IMG/VR virus record: IMGVR_UViG_3300036845_000545
Coordinates: 1-35,119 of that record
Direction: 5' to 3' (one strand)
DNA length: 35,119 bases
From: a virus
Shown: positions 29,592 to 35,119 of the stretch, piece by piece
How positions within the stretch are numbered: position 1 is the stretch's first letter
How the letters are laid out: the number at the start of each line of letters is the position of its first letter
Made by a program: the position numbers and the translations under genes
The notes under the pieces: model-generated
Databases searched by the model: none
Told to the model about the DNA's origin: nothing
Seen by the model: the letters and a program-made list of their open reading frames with translations, nothing else

Positions 29592-30011
29592 ATGGCTTAT
29601 AATACTCCTGATCTTATAGCTGGAACAGGGATTTCTCTAGTAGATTCTACAGGAACTGTCACAGTCAACTCTGTAGGATCTGGACTTACTTGGACAGTTA
29701 TTACTGGAGCTTCTCAAGCAATGACGTCTAATCATGGGTATATTGCTAATAGGGCAGGAACTGTTGCTTTCACATTACCGACCACAAGCGCGATAGGTGA
29801 TACTATAGCTGTGACAGGAATAAATACAACTACTGGGTGGACAATAAGTTACACTACTAATCAGCAAATATTCTTTGGTACTTCTAGTGCCACATTGTCT
29901 TCTGGATCTTTAGCATCTACAAATATAAGAGACACTGTTTTTCTGATATGTGTGACTGCTAATCTGACTTGGAACGTATTCTCTTCAATAGGAAATATAA
30001 CGGTGGCATAA
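29592..30011 (+). CDS. Fibre-array protein, 139 aa
   Basis: A short attachment module (LIAGTGISLVDSTGTVTVNS) is followed by a domain WTVITGASQAMTSNHGYIAN with FTLPTTSAIGDTIAVTGINT and a final ICVTANLTWNVFSSIGN. The second part has the form of the small cap domain at the end of the 28140 product (G....I......G......... W.V). This one is a free-standing copy. It starts directly after the beta-helix gene, and its TAA overlaps the next ATG. Probably a short fibre. Confidence 0.75.
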   Translation: MAYNTPDLIAGTGISLVDSTGTVTVNSVGSGLTWTVITGASQAMTSNHGYIANRAGTVAFTLPTTSAIGDTIAVTGINTTTGWTISYTTNQQIFFGTSSATLSSGSLASTNIRDTVFLICVTANLTWNVFSSIGNITVA

Positions 30012-30853
30012 TGGCAACTAATAACTCTTCAAATATACCTACAGCAAATTCTGGAACTATACTACGTGGTCAAGGTATAGGAACCAATTCTGCTTTTTCT
30101 ACTGCTACTTATCCTGATAGCACTGTACAAGGAGATCTCTTGATCTCTAGTACTTCAAACACATTGACATCCTTAGCTAAGAATACAACTTCTACCCGTT
30201 ACCTTGCTAATACAGGCACTAGTAATAATCCTGCATGGGACCAAGTAAATTTGACCAATGGTATCACAGGAGTTCTCCCCATTGCCAATGGAGGAACTAA
30301 TTCTTCCAGTATGACCACTAGTAGTGGTATTATCACATATAATGGTAGCTCATTGGTTACTTCCACTGCGACGATAGATTCTTCAAATAGATATACGAAT
30401 TCCTCTCAGCCCATAGCTATCATTGAGTTTGGAAGTACCGTTAATAATGTTACTGGTGATGGAACAGTATATACCATAAAATTCGATACTGCTGAATTGA
30501 ATGTAGGTAACTCTTATACTACGAGTACGGGTGTATTCACTGCCCCTATAGCTGGAAGATATTTATTTAGTTATTCAGTCACCGTTACAAATGTAACAGT
30601 TCTTCACACTAGTGGAAACTGTATTTTCGTTTCTTCAGCATTTACAGGGGCCAATAACTCTAATAACCCAGGTGCTATATTCAATCCTGTGTCTAACTTA
30701 CTTACCTATACATTCTCGAGAATATGGACTACCAATGCAAATAGTACCTTCAGCGTAACCATTACTATCTCAGGAAGTACCAAGACAGTAGGAGTAAAGG
30801 GATTAGATGCAGGGGGATCCTATACTAGTTTGAGTATAGCTCTCCTAGACTGA
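30011..30853 (+). CDS. Fibre with C1q-like tip, 280 aa
   Basis: The start is ATG 30011, overlapping the preceding TAA; a TTG at 29969 in the same frame lies inside the previous gene. The N-terminal half is a Ser/Thr/Asn-rich fibre module with NGITGVLPIANGGTNSSSMT (the GGT. module also seen in the 25317 product). The C-terminal ~130 residues carry IKFDTAELNVGNSYTTSTGV, FTAPIAGRYLFSYSVTVTNV and later FSRIWTTNANSTFSVTITIS, the strand order of a C1q/TNF-like jelly roll, often a trimeric receptor-binding head. It is the last gene of the array; its stop is 2 bases from the convergent leftward gene's end. Confidence 0.8.
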   Translation: MATNNSSNIPTANSGTILRGQGIGTNSAFSTATYPDSTVQGDLLISSTSNTLTSLAKNTTSTRYLANTGTSNNPAWDQVNLTNGITGVLPIANGGTNSSSMTTSSGIITYNGSSLVTSTATIDSSNRYTNSSQPIAIIEFGSTVNNVTGDGTVYTIKFDTAELNVGNSYTTSTGVFTAPIAGRYLFSYSVTVTNVTVLHTSGNCIFVSSAFTGANNSNNPGAIFNPVSNLLTYTFSRIWTTNANSTFSVTITISGSTKTVGVKGLDAGGSYTSLSIALLD

Positions 30854-30858
30854 GTCTA
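30846..30858. repeat. 13-bp perfect palindrome at convergent stops
   Basis: TAGACT-G-AGTCTA spans both stop codons, the fibre gene's TGA (30851-30853) and the leftward gene's stop at 30856. It is symmetric for both strands. It has no T-run, so it is not a normal terminator. Confidence 0.5.
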
Positions 30859-31074
30859 TGTTGCAAGATATTTCTCAATGTTTGATAGCTGATTTTGGAT
30901 AGCTAGAATTTCTATCTTTATATCGCTGATCTCCTTGGCTAGATTGGAATGTCTTTTGAACATTCCCTTCCTTAGATTGTCTATCGAATTTCTTAGGATT
31001 ATTATTTCTTCCTTCAGAGTTTGGCTTTCGGTTTTTGGGAAAAACTCTAATTCTAGCTGGATCGCGTGCTGCAC
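30856..31074 (-). CDS. Small coiled-coil protein overlapping another gene, 72 aa
   Basis: GTG 31074 has a perfect GGAGG six bases upstream. The product begins MQHAIQLELEFFPKTESQTL and continues with a heptad-like helix (LKEEIIILRNSIDNLRKGMF; LAKEISDIKIEILAIQNQLS, NIEKYL). Of its 219 bases, 200 lie within the 3' part of the 165-aa gene in a different frame. The strong ribosome site and well-formed coiled coil argue that this frame is real. Function unknown; a small DNA-metabolism partner is possible from its operon. Confidence 0.7.
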   Translation of the reverse strand: MQHAIQLELEFFPKTESQTLKEEIIILRNSIDNLRKGMFKRHSNLAKEISDIKIEILAIQNQLSNIEKYLAT

Positions 31075-31372
31075 GAGGTGCCTCCGTTTTTATTACGTTA
31101 TCTTTAAATAATCCAACCACTTTCCTCAGAAAGTACATTTTCTGATCTGGATTGGTAAATTCTATTACTGGATATTTGACTTTTTGATTGGTATGCTTAT
31201 CCACCGAATATTGGCAAGGGAGTTGCGCCATCCAATCTTTACTACTTTTGAATATATATATTCCCCTAAACTCCATGCATAGTTCCACGACACGTACATG
31301 AATGGTACCTGCTTGTAAAGATCTATTACGTGCCCATTTTAGGGGATAGAAAGCGACAAACTGGATATTCAT
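30875..31372 (-). CDS. Hypothetical protein with SpoVG-like front and basic tail, 165 aa
   Basis: The first ~95 residues are a compact fold: MNIQFVAFYPLKWARNRSLQ, GTIHVRVVELCMEFRGIYIF, KSSKDWMAQLPCQYSVDKHT, IEFTNPDQKMYFLRKVVGLF. The strand/helix order (a front strand, ..(V/I)........G(L/I)F(V/I)..P.. and a final helix) is reminiscent of SpoVG-type nucleic-acid-binding proteins. That likeness is tentative. The last ~65 residues are basic, disordered and Asn/Ser/Lys/Arg-rich, and are read over the coiled-coil gene in another frame. AGGA precedes the ATG. Its place after the exonuclease suggests a single-strand DNA or RNA binding role. Confidence 0.7.
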   Translation of the reverse strand: MNIQFVAFYPLKWARNRSLQAGTIHVRVVELCMEFRGIYIFKSSKDWMAQLPCQYSVDKHTNQKVKYPVIEFTNPDQKMYFLRKVVGLFKDNVIKTEAPRAARDPARIRVFPKNRKPNSEGRNNNPKKFDRQSKEGNVQKTFQSSQGDQRYKDRNSSYPKSAIKH

Positions 31373-31379
31373 AGCGTTC

Positions 31380-31517
31380 CTAAGTTATATAATGAGAAAC
31401 AAGTATTATGATTAATGTCACGTATATATAGGTATACTCAAAATCAGATATACTTTTTCTTTCCATTCTCTCTTTATCTATTTGTAGCTCTTCTTGATAT
31501 AACCAATCATTTATCAT
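31380..31517 (-). CDS. Small membrane protein in the recombination operon, 45 aa
   Basis: ATG 31517 overlaps the exonuclease stop by 4 bases (ATGA), and the frame ends at 31380, 7 bases before the next gene. The product MINDWLYQEELQIDKERMER is followed by KSISDFEYTYIYVTLIIILV and SHYIT: a charged helix and one C-terminal membrane span. The exact fit into the gap and the coupled start support it. It would be tail-anchored. Function unknown. Confidence 0.65.
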   Translation of the reverse strand: MINDWLYQEELQIDKERMERKSISDFEYTYIYVTLIIILVSHYIT

Positions 31518-32353
31518 ACCTTGTCTATCCTCCATGTTTCTACGGGACTCTTACGGAAGTCCTCCAGATTCAAGACTTTTAGTTCTGGTATCCTAGAATA
31601 ATCGATGTTGCCCTTCCTGATATATTTTGATATCTTTATATCTTTACCGATGCAATTCCTATATCCGGACATTTCTATGAGTCTTTTCCTTAAGTTTTCC
31701 TCCTTCTGTTGAAGGGATTGAATATCGAATTTAACTTTAAGATATTCTTTAGAGATATCGGTCCACTCCTGATGATCCATATATTGATAATCCTTAATGG
31801 TTAAGGAAGGAGGTTCTAGATCAACGAGACATTTAAAAAATTCCCTTTCTTTTTGAAGCAGTGATTCCTCATACTCACGACATCTATAAATCTCTAAAAG
31901 TTTACAATTTTTATGAGTATAACTGAAGTAAAATGCCATATCCAAGTCACATACAATCATTTGATGCTGTAGCTGGGGAAAATATTTTTCCGGAATTTCT
32001 CCGTCCATAGCACATTCATGATCCAATTTCCCAGGACATTTGATCTCCACTATCCTTTTATGCTCTATATCTATTCCATCTAGAGAAGCGATCATCCAAT
32101 CGTATTCAGCATGAATCATGACTTTTTGGAACACAGGAATTTCTGTTAGCTTTTCGAAAGCTATACGAGCCTCCTGTTCCATCTGAATTCCTCTCTGCAT
32201 CGCTTCAGTGGTAGGCTGTTCATAGAATCCCATCTTCTCTTCCCAAAGTTGAAAGGGAGTCTTCCATGGAGATTTACACATGATAACCGGAGCGTCTGAA
32301 GCTCCGATTTTAGATTTCCTCATCTTCTTCCATTCGATGGTATTTTGGATCAT
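31514..32353 (-). CDS. YqaJ/lambda-type exonuclease
   Basis: The 279 residues carry the YqaJ/lambda exonuclease core: W.KMRKSKIGASDAPVIMCKS with PWKTPFQLWEEKMGF (residues about 8-43). RGIQMEQEARIAFEK (E59), WMIASLDGI (D92) and VEIKCPG (E103, K105) follow. These form the PD-(D/E)XK metal site that digests one strand of double-stranded DNA from the end. The C-terminal part is helical. It overlaps the RecT gene by 4 bases, and the pair works as in lambda Red or RecET: the exonuclease makes single strands that the annealing protein loads. Length fits the family. Confidence 0.9.
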   Translation of the reverse strand: MIQNTIEWKKMRKSKIGASDAPVIMCKSPWKTPFQLWEEKMGFYEQPTTEAMQRGIQMEQEARIAFEKLTEIPVFQKVMIHAEYDWMIASLDGIDIEHKRIVEIKCPGKLDHECAMDGEIPEKYFPQLQHQMIVCDLDMAFYFSYTHKNCKLLEIYRCREYEESLLQKEREFFKCLVDLEPPSLTIKDYQYMDHQEWTDISKEYLKVKFDIQSLQQKEENLRKRLIEMSGYRNCIGKDIKISKYIRKGNIDYSRIPELKVLNLEDFRKSPVETWRIDKV

Positions 32354-33159
32354 GAGGCTACCTCTTCAAGTGATTCCTTAGATTTGAGTTTGCACTGATA
32401 TTCTTCCCTTTTTCTCAAAGCAGATGTTAATACCCTTTCATAAAATTCCACGGGTAGATCATTTATTGATTCTGCATTTATAGGCGCTCTCTGAATGAAT
32501 TTCATAACCTGAGATTGATATTCTGTAGAACATTCACTCAATATAGAGATTATCTCAGAGGCCTGTTCTTCACAGATAATATTTCTTATAGATTCTATGG
32601 TTGATACGCTATCAGAGATCTGATTGGACGGACTTGATTTAATCTCTATCAGCTCATCTAAGGTATATCCTGCTCCCTTGATAACATCAGGAAATAATTG
32701 ACGAGCCAACATGGACATAGCCCTATTGTAGAGCATTATGCTGGGATATTTATCATACATATTCTTAGCCAATCCAGCTCTTCTAGCATCTTCCATAGAA
32801 AATGAGACAGTCCATGTATCGGCGTTGTCTACCCTTTTTCCATGTAAGATACAGACACTATTATCAGATTTCTGATCCTTCACTATGCTGTGTCCCTTCT
32901 GTCTTATCAGAGAAGCCATCATTTCAGAAGACATTCCTACTTTACCCTGAAGATAATAGAGACCTCCATTCAAGGCCTCTAGGGCGTTTATATTCAATGA
33001 TTTTGCCTTCTGTACTATGGCAAATACGCCTGCTTCTCCTAGGTTTTGATAATGCTTTGTTTTCAAAAGACTTTGACACATACGCTGCATAGTTTCCACA
33101 TCCCTTAGGATAGTCTCTAGGGAATTATCTTCTTTCACTGTTATGGCATTGCTATTCAT
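32350..33159 (-). CDS. recT: RecT-family single-strand annealing protein
   Basis: The 269-residue protein shows the RecT pattern. A helical front leads to EAGVFAIVQKAKSLNINALE with ALNGGLYYLQGKVGMSSEMM (about 43-82), then a strand region VDNADTWTVSFSMEDARRAG. The signature KYPSIMLYNRAMSMLARQLF plus PDVIKGAGYTLDEL follows, with an acidic/helical tail. RecT proteins coat single-stranded DNA and anneal complementary strands. The start codon follows the 102-aa gene by 8 bases and the end overlaps the exonuclease start. Together with RusA this phage carries a full annealing-type recombination set, useful for circularising and concatemer formation. Confidence 0.88.
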   Translation of the reverse strand: MNSNAITVKEDNSLETILRDVETMQRMCQSLLKTKHYQNLGEAGVFAIVQKAKSLNINALEALNGGLYYLQGKVGMSSEMMASLIRQKGHSIVKDQKSDNSVCILHGKRVDNADTWTVSFSMEDARRAGLAKNMYDKYPSIMLYNRAMSMLARQLFPDVIKGAGYTLDELIEIKSSPSNQISDSVSTIESIRNIICEEQASEIISILSECSTEYQSQVMKFIQRAPINAESINDLPVEFYERVLTSALRKREEYQCKLKSKESLEEVAS

Positions 33160-33167
33160 GAGTTATC

Positions 33168-33476
33168 CTATGAGTAAATCTTGGAAAGTTCTAGTCCTAA
33201 ACTGAAAATATCATGTCTATTATCAACATTTCTTTTTACTGTGATTTTACTTCTTAGAATATCATCAGATATACCAAATTCATCACATAAACATGCGAAA
33301 TTATGAAGCAACAGATCAGTGTCCAATATAGAATTGGATTCGTAAAGTTCTTCTAGAATAAGGTGCAAAGAAGTCTTTGCACATTTATGTGAAGGCAATT
33401 CTATAGCAGGATATTCAATTTTATCCTCATTCTGCCAAGCACAAAATTCTTGATCTTCAAAAAAGTTGATAGTCAT
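33168..33476 (-). CDS. First leftward early protein, 102 aa
   Basis: This is the first gene of the leftward arm, 55-60 bases downstream of its promoter. The product MTINFFEDQEFCAWQNEDKI, then EYPAIELPSHKCAKTSLHLI and LEELYESNSILDTDLLLHNF, is acidic and helical with three or four Cys and no known motif. GAGGG lies 11-15 bases before the ATG, a slightly long spacing. Position suggests an anti-host or regulatory early protein (as lambda N or Gam occupy this slot), but nothing in the sequence proves it. Confidence 0.7.
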   Translation of the reverse strand: MTINFFEDQEFCAWQNEDKIEYPAIELPSHKCAKTSLHLILEELYESNSILDTDLLLHNFACLCDEFGISDDILRSKITVKRNVDNRHDIFSLGLELSKIYS

Positions 33477-33493
33477 TTTTCATTTCCCTCGTC

Positions 33494-33610
33494 GTTATAG
33501 AACGATATGCTCTATGACATTCGTTCGTGATAACCAGAATATAACACGGTGTTGCATTTTTTGTAAACATTTACACGTGCATTGACGTATAATGGCCGCT
33601 CAAATACACT
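33494..33610. promoter_or_regulatory. Divergent early promoters with operator-like palindromes
   Basis: Leftward: TTTACA (minus strand 33567-33562), 17 bases, TTATAT (33544-33539). Rightward: TTGACG (33582-33587), 17 bases, TACACT (33605-33610); an alternative TATAAT is at 33588-33593. Palindromes: AACAC-G-GTGTT (33543-33553) inside the leftward spacer and TGTAAA-CA-TTTACA (33562-33575) over the leftward -35. A wider dyad GTTATaGAACGA / TCGTTCgtgATAAC lies at 33494-33534. This is the expected control switch between the HTH gene at 33653 and the leftward genes. Confidence 0.7.
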
Positions 33611-33652
33611 TAAATGGCATAAATGCATTAATAATCATTTTTTGGGGTTCTT

Positions 33653-34000
33653 ATGGATCTGTTCGAATATTTTGAAATGAAAAAAAGAGAGATGATAAAT
33701 ATATCAGAGTTGGCCAAGAACATAGGGTGTAACAGAAGTTACCTTAGTTTAGTAGCCTCCAGGAAGACCATACCTAGTTATGAACTATGTGAAGCCATCG
33801 AGATACATACCAAAGGCGTTATAAACGCTATGGATCAGTTCAAGAATAGTCGTCAGGTAGTGAGAAGAGAAAAAGAAAAGAAGATGAAGCTGGAAGGGAT
33901 TCCTGTTCAATTTAAAAGTAGCAGGAGGTTGGGAAAGACGAAATCTAAGCACAAAGAATTTTCCGAGGCCTCGAACCAAACTGCTAAGACCGAAAATTAG
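33653..34000 (+). CDS. Cro/CI-like HTH regulator, 115 aa
   Basis: Residues about 14-55 are a classic HTH: REMINISELAKNIGCNRSYL then SLVASRKTIPSYELCEAIEI HTKG, with the recognition helix around NRSYLSLVASR. The C-terminal half is very basic (RREKEKKMKLEGIPVQFKSS; RLGKTKSKHKEF) and probably unfolded, not a CI-type dimer/cleavage domain. It is the first gene of the rightward arm and lies 43 bases after a promoter with palindromic sites, so it most likely represses its own and the leftward promoter, in Cro fashion. GGGG precedes the ATG. No integrase exists, so lysogeny would need another mechanism. Confidence 0.82.
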   Translation: MDLFEYFEMKKREMINISELAKNIGCNRSYLSLVASRKTIPSYELCEAIEIHTKGVINAMDQFKNSRQVVRREKEKKMKLEGIPVQFKSSRRLGKTKSKHKEFSEASNQTAKTEN

Positions 34001-34076
34001 TACGAGTAGACCACAAGGAAAATTCTTCTGGAAGAAAAATTCAAAAAAGTATTGACTGCACGTATAAACATTGAAG

Positions 34077-34104
34077 AAAAAAAAAGACCCCGGTCTAGCC
34101 GGGG
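34077..34104 (-). terminator. Intrinsic terminator facing left
   Basis: Read on the minus strand, CCCCGG-CTAGA-CCGGGG (34104-34088) is followed by TC and nine T residues (34085-34077): a textbook Rho-independent terminator. No leftward gene lies to its right, so it must end an RNA started in the 34110-34380 repeat region or beyond. On the plus strand there is no T-run. Confidence 0.75.
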
Positions 34105-34222
34105 CGAATACGACGAACTTTGAATAGTAAAAACAGTACACTAATTCAAAGACTTTTTTAATGAGATTAAGATGATCATTCACCATTTCCCTAAGGGAGA
34201 CAGATACTTTGATCCCCCTTTT

Positions 34223-34382
34223 GAAACTTAGTCCAAAACCATTTTATGAAAAACGGATTTTAGAAACTTAGTCCAAAACCATTAACGAACTTTTGAAATT
34301 GAATCCAAAAACCATTAACGAACTCTGGAAAATTAGTCCCAAAAAAGACTTTTTATCCCTAAACCATTTTATGAAAAACGGA
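34223..34382. repeat. Iteron-like direct repeats upstream of the initiator operon
   Basis: GAAACTTAGTCCAAAACCATT (21 bases; positions 34223-34243 and 34263-34283) occurs twice exactly. Degenerate copies lie at 34295-34316 and 34328-34346. CCATTAACGAACT is repeated at 34279 and 34312. A 22-base unit starting AAACCATTTTATG occurs exactly at 34236-34257 and 34361-34382, at both ends of the block. The spacings are 40, 32 and 33 bases. The rest of 34001-34384 contains no supported gene; a small palindrome TCCCT-A-AGGGA lies at 34188-34198. The block is a good candidate for initiator binding sites. Confidence 0.7.
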
Positions 34383-34384
34383 AA

Positions 34385-34747
34385 GTGAACAAAGAAGATC
34401 TTTTTTATTTCATTTATGTCAATGAACCATACCTGAATTCAGTATGTCATGGACTTTGTACACCGCCTTTTACTTTTTCAAAGTTTTTTAATGAAATTAG
34501 AGTGGTAACTGAAAATATCAATACCACGATATGGATTTTACAGGATGATACGCTATTTAGTCAACTGGATTGTTCAAGAAATTTTGAAGAATTCGACTTC
34601 TCTTATAGAAAGCATGAACGTCCTTTCCGTTGTAGAAAAGGACGTTCATCCAGTTTGTCTGAAGAACAGTGCAGTTATCTTACAAGTTCCCAGACCATAA
34701 AAAAATATTTACCATCTCAAACGATAAAGGAATCTATCAATGAATAG
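34385..34747 (+). CDS. Hypothetical protein upstream of the initiator, 120 aa
   Basis: The frame opens with GTG 34385, directly after the last iteron copy, and overlaps the initiator ATG by 8 bases. The product MNKEDLFYFIYVNEPYLNSV contains three Cys (VCHGLCTPPF, LDCSRNF) and a basic middle (FSYRKHERPFRCRKGRSSSL). I recognise no domain. A 13-bp perfect inverted repeat (34614-34649) falls in the basic segment. The GTG has only a weak ribosome site (GGAAA immediately before it), so the true start is unsure. It is probably a small DNA-binding or regulatory protein coupled to initiator translation. Confidence 0.55.
   Translation: MNKEDLFYFIYVNEPYLNSVCHGLCTPPFTFSKFFNEIRVVTENINTTIWILQDDTLFSQLDCSRNFEEFDFSYRKHERPFRCRKGRSSSLSEEQCSYLTSSQTIKKYLPSQTIKESINE
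34614..34649. repeat. 13-bp perfect inverted repeat before the initiator
   Basis: ATGAACGTCCTTT (34614-34626) and AAAGGACGTTCAT (34637-34649) pair perfectly across a 10-base loop, inside the 120-aa frame and about 90 bases before the initiator start. As RNA it makes a strong hairpin; as DNA it could be a dimer-binding site or a cruciform. Confidence 0.65.
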
Positions 34748-35119
34748 ATCTCACTCGATCATAGCAGAAGTCCTATCAGCCCAAGACAACAAATATTTCC
34801 TCATAGAAGAACTGGTCATAAAGTTCGGATATAATGGAGCAGCTCTCCTAGGATTCCTCCTGAATCGCTATTTCTACTATGCCAGAAACGACCAGCTATT
34901 CGAGCACTCAGTATACGGCAATGACTGGTTTTATCTCAAGATCGCAGATGGTGAAAGATTAATCCATTTAAGCCGAGAAGAGCAGGATCTTTGCCTTCGA
35001 AAGTTCAAAAATCTGGGACTTTTGGAGGTCAAAACTATGGGTCTTCCGTCCAAAAGATACTTCCGTTTGAACTTAGATAAAATAGCTGAAATTTTCTGCT
35101 CACAAGAGGTTGTGGCTAG
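34740..35119 (+). CDS. Replication initiator / replisome organizer, N-terminal part (3' part at 1-731)
   Basis: ATG 34740 has AAAGGA eight bases before it and overlaps the stop of the preceding gene. The product starts MNRSHSIIAEVLSAQDNKYF and continues LIEELVIKFGYNGAALLGFL and LNRYFYYARNDQLF. Then YGNDWFYLKIADGERLIHLS, REEQDLCLRKFKNLGLLEVK and the GLPSKRYFRLN wing complete the common winged-helix front of phage/plasmid replication proteins that bind origin repeats. The window ends inside the gene; residues 1-126 are here, and the full protein is about 327 residues once the 127-base overlap is removed. It stands between two repeat blocks (34223-34382 and 126-345). Confidence 0.85.
   Translation, partial: MNRSHSIIAEVLSAQDNKYFLIEELVIKFGYNGAALLGFLLNRYFYYARNDQLFEHSVYGNDWFYLKIADGERLIHLSREEQDLCLRKFKNLGLLEVKTMGLPSKRYFRLNLDKIAEIFCSQEVVA
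34993..35119. repeat. Terminal direct repeat, right copy (circle closure)
   Basis: Identical to positions 1-127; see the left copy. Removing one copy gives a 34,992-bp circle with an unbroken initiator gene. Confidence 0.93.

Noticed and set aside
34051-34066. TTGACT and TATAAA near 34051-34066 as a rightward promoter for the initiator
   Set aside because: The two boxes are only a few bases apart, so they cannot serve as a -35/-10 pair, and neither has a suitable partner at 16-18 bases.
33785-34186. Minus-strand 133-codon Phe-rich frame
   Set aside because: It is antisense to the basic tail of the HTH regulator, crosses the terminator hairpin and is an artefact of A-rich plus-strand DNA.
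1-35119. CRISPR arrays, tRNA genes, insertion sequences
   Set aside because: I saw no regularly spaced repeats of CRISPR type, no cloverleaf-like segments with a CCA-adjacent acceptor stem, and no transposase motifs.

Overview
The window is one complete, circularly closing genome of a tailed bacteriophage, most likely a short-tailed podovirus with P22-type tail and portal genes and an N4-gp56-type major capsid protein. The first 127 bases (1-127) and the last 127 bases (34993-35119) are identical. The unique map is therefore 34,992 bp, and the replication initiator gene runs across the cut: it starts at 34740 and ends at 731. Base composition is AT-rich, Arg is mostly AGA/AGG and Ile often ATA, and good AGGA/GGAG ribosome binding sites precede most genes. 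Several products have Gram-negative-style signal peptides. The host cannot be named from sequence alone. I recognise no integrase, DNA polymerase, RNA polymerase, tRNA or endolysin.

Layout. A divergent control region at 33494-33610 separates two early arms. The leftward arm (33476 to 30856) carries a small early protein, a RecT-type annealing protein, a YqaJ/lambda-type exonuclease, a tiny membrane protein and two overlapping small genes. The rightward arm starts with a Cro/CI-like HTH protein (33653) and passes a leftward-facing terminator and a block of direct repeats (34223-34382). It then makes a small unknown protein and the replication initiator (34740 to 731), a DnaC-like helicase loader, two paralogous excisionase-like HTH proteins (one membrane-anchored) flanking a RusA resolvase, and a run of small genes. 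These small genes include a likely -1 frameshift site, a P-loop kinase and a PnuC-like membrane protein. The arm continues into the packaging genes (TerS, TerL), an HNH endonuclease, the portal (7121-9139) and small genes up to 10408.

The structural block is interrupted at 10400-12748 by an AT-rich leftward cassette: an HTH protein, a membrane protein and a secreted Cys-rich protein. Rightward genes then resume: scaffold, major capsid protein, a head protein with an FCCH-like segment, head-tail adaptors, a gp53-like fibre, a gp10-like stabilisation protein and three probable ejection proteins, ending at 24203. A second leftward cassette (24217-25153) holds three paralogous small membrane/coiled-coil proteins and a secreted zinc-ribbon protein. 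The last rightward block (25317-30853) is a six-gene fibre/receptor-binding array with collar repeats, long tandem beta repeats, a beta-helix protein and a C1q-like tip.

How the parts fit. The initiator and loader probably recruit the host replisome to an origin in or next to the initiator gene. RecT, exonuclease and RusA would process recombination intermediates and concatemers for headful packaging by TerS/TerL into a portal/scaffold/capsid shell. The two leftward cassettes sit between structural blocks in the manner of morons, and they hold the unexplained secreted and membrane proteins. One of them shares an operator-like sequence with the divergent control region.
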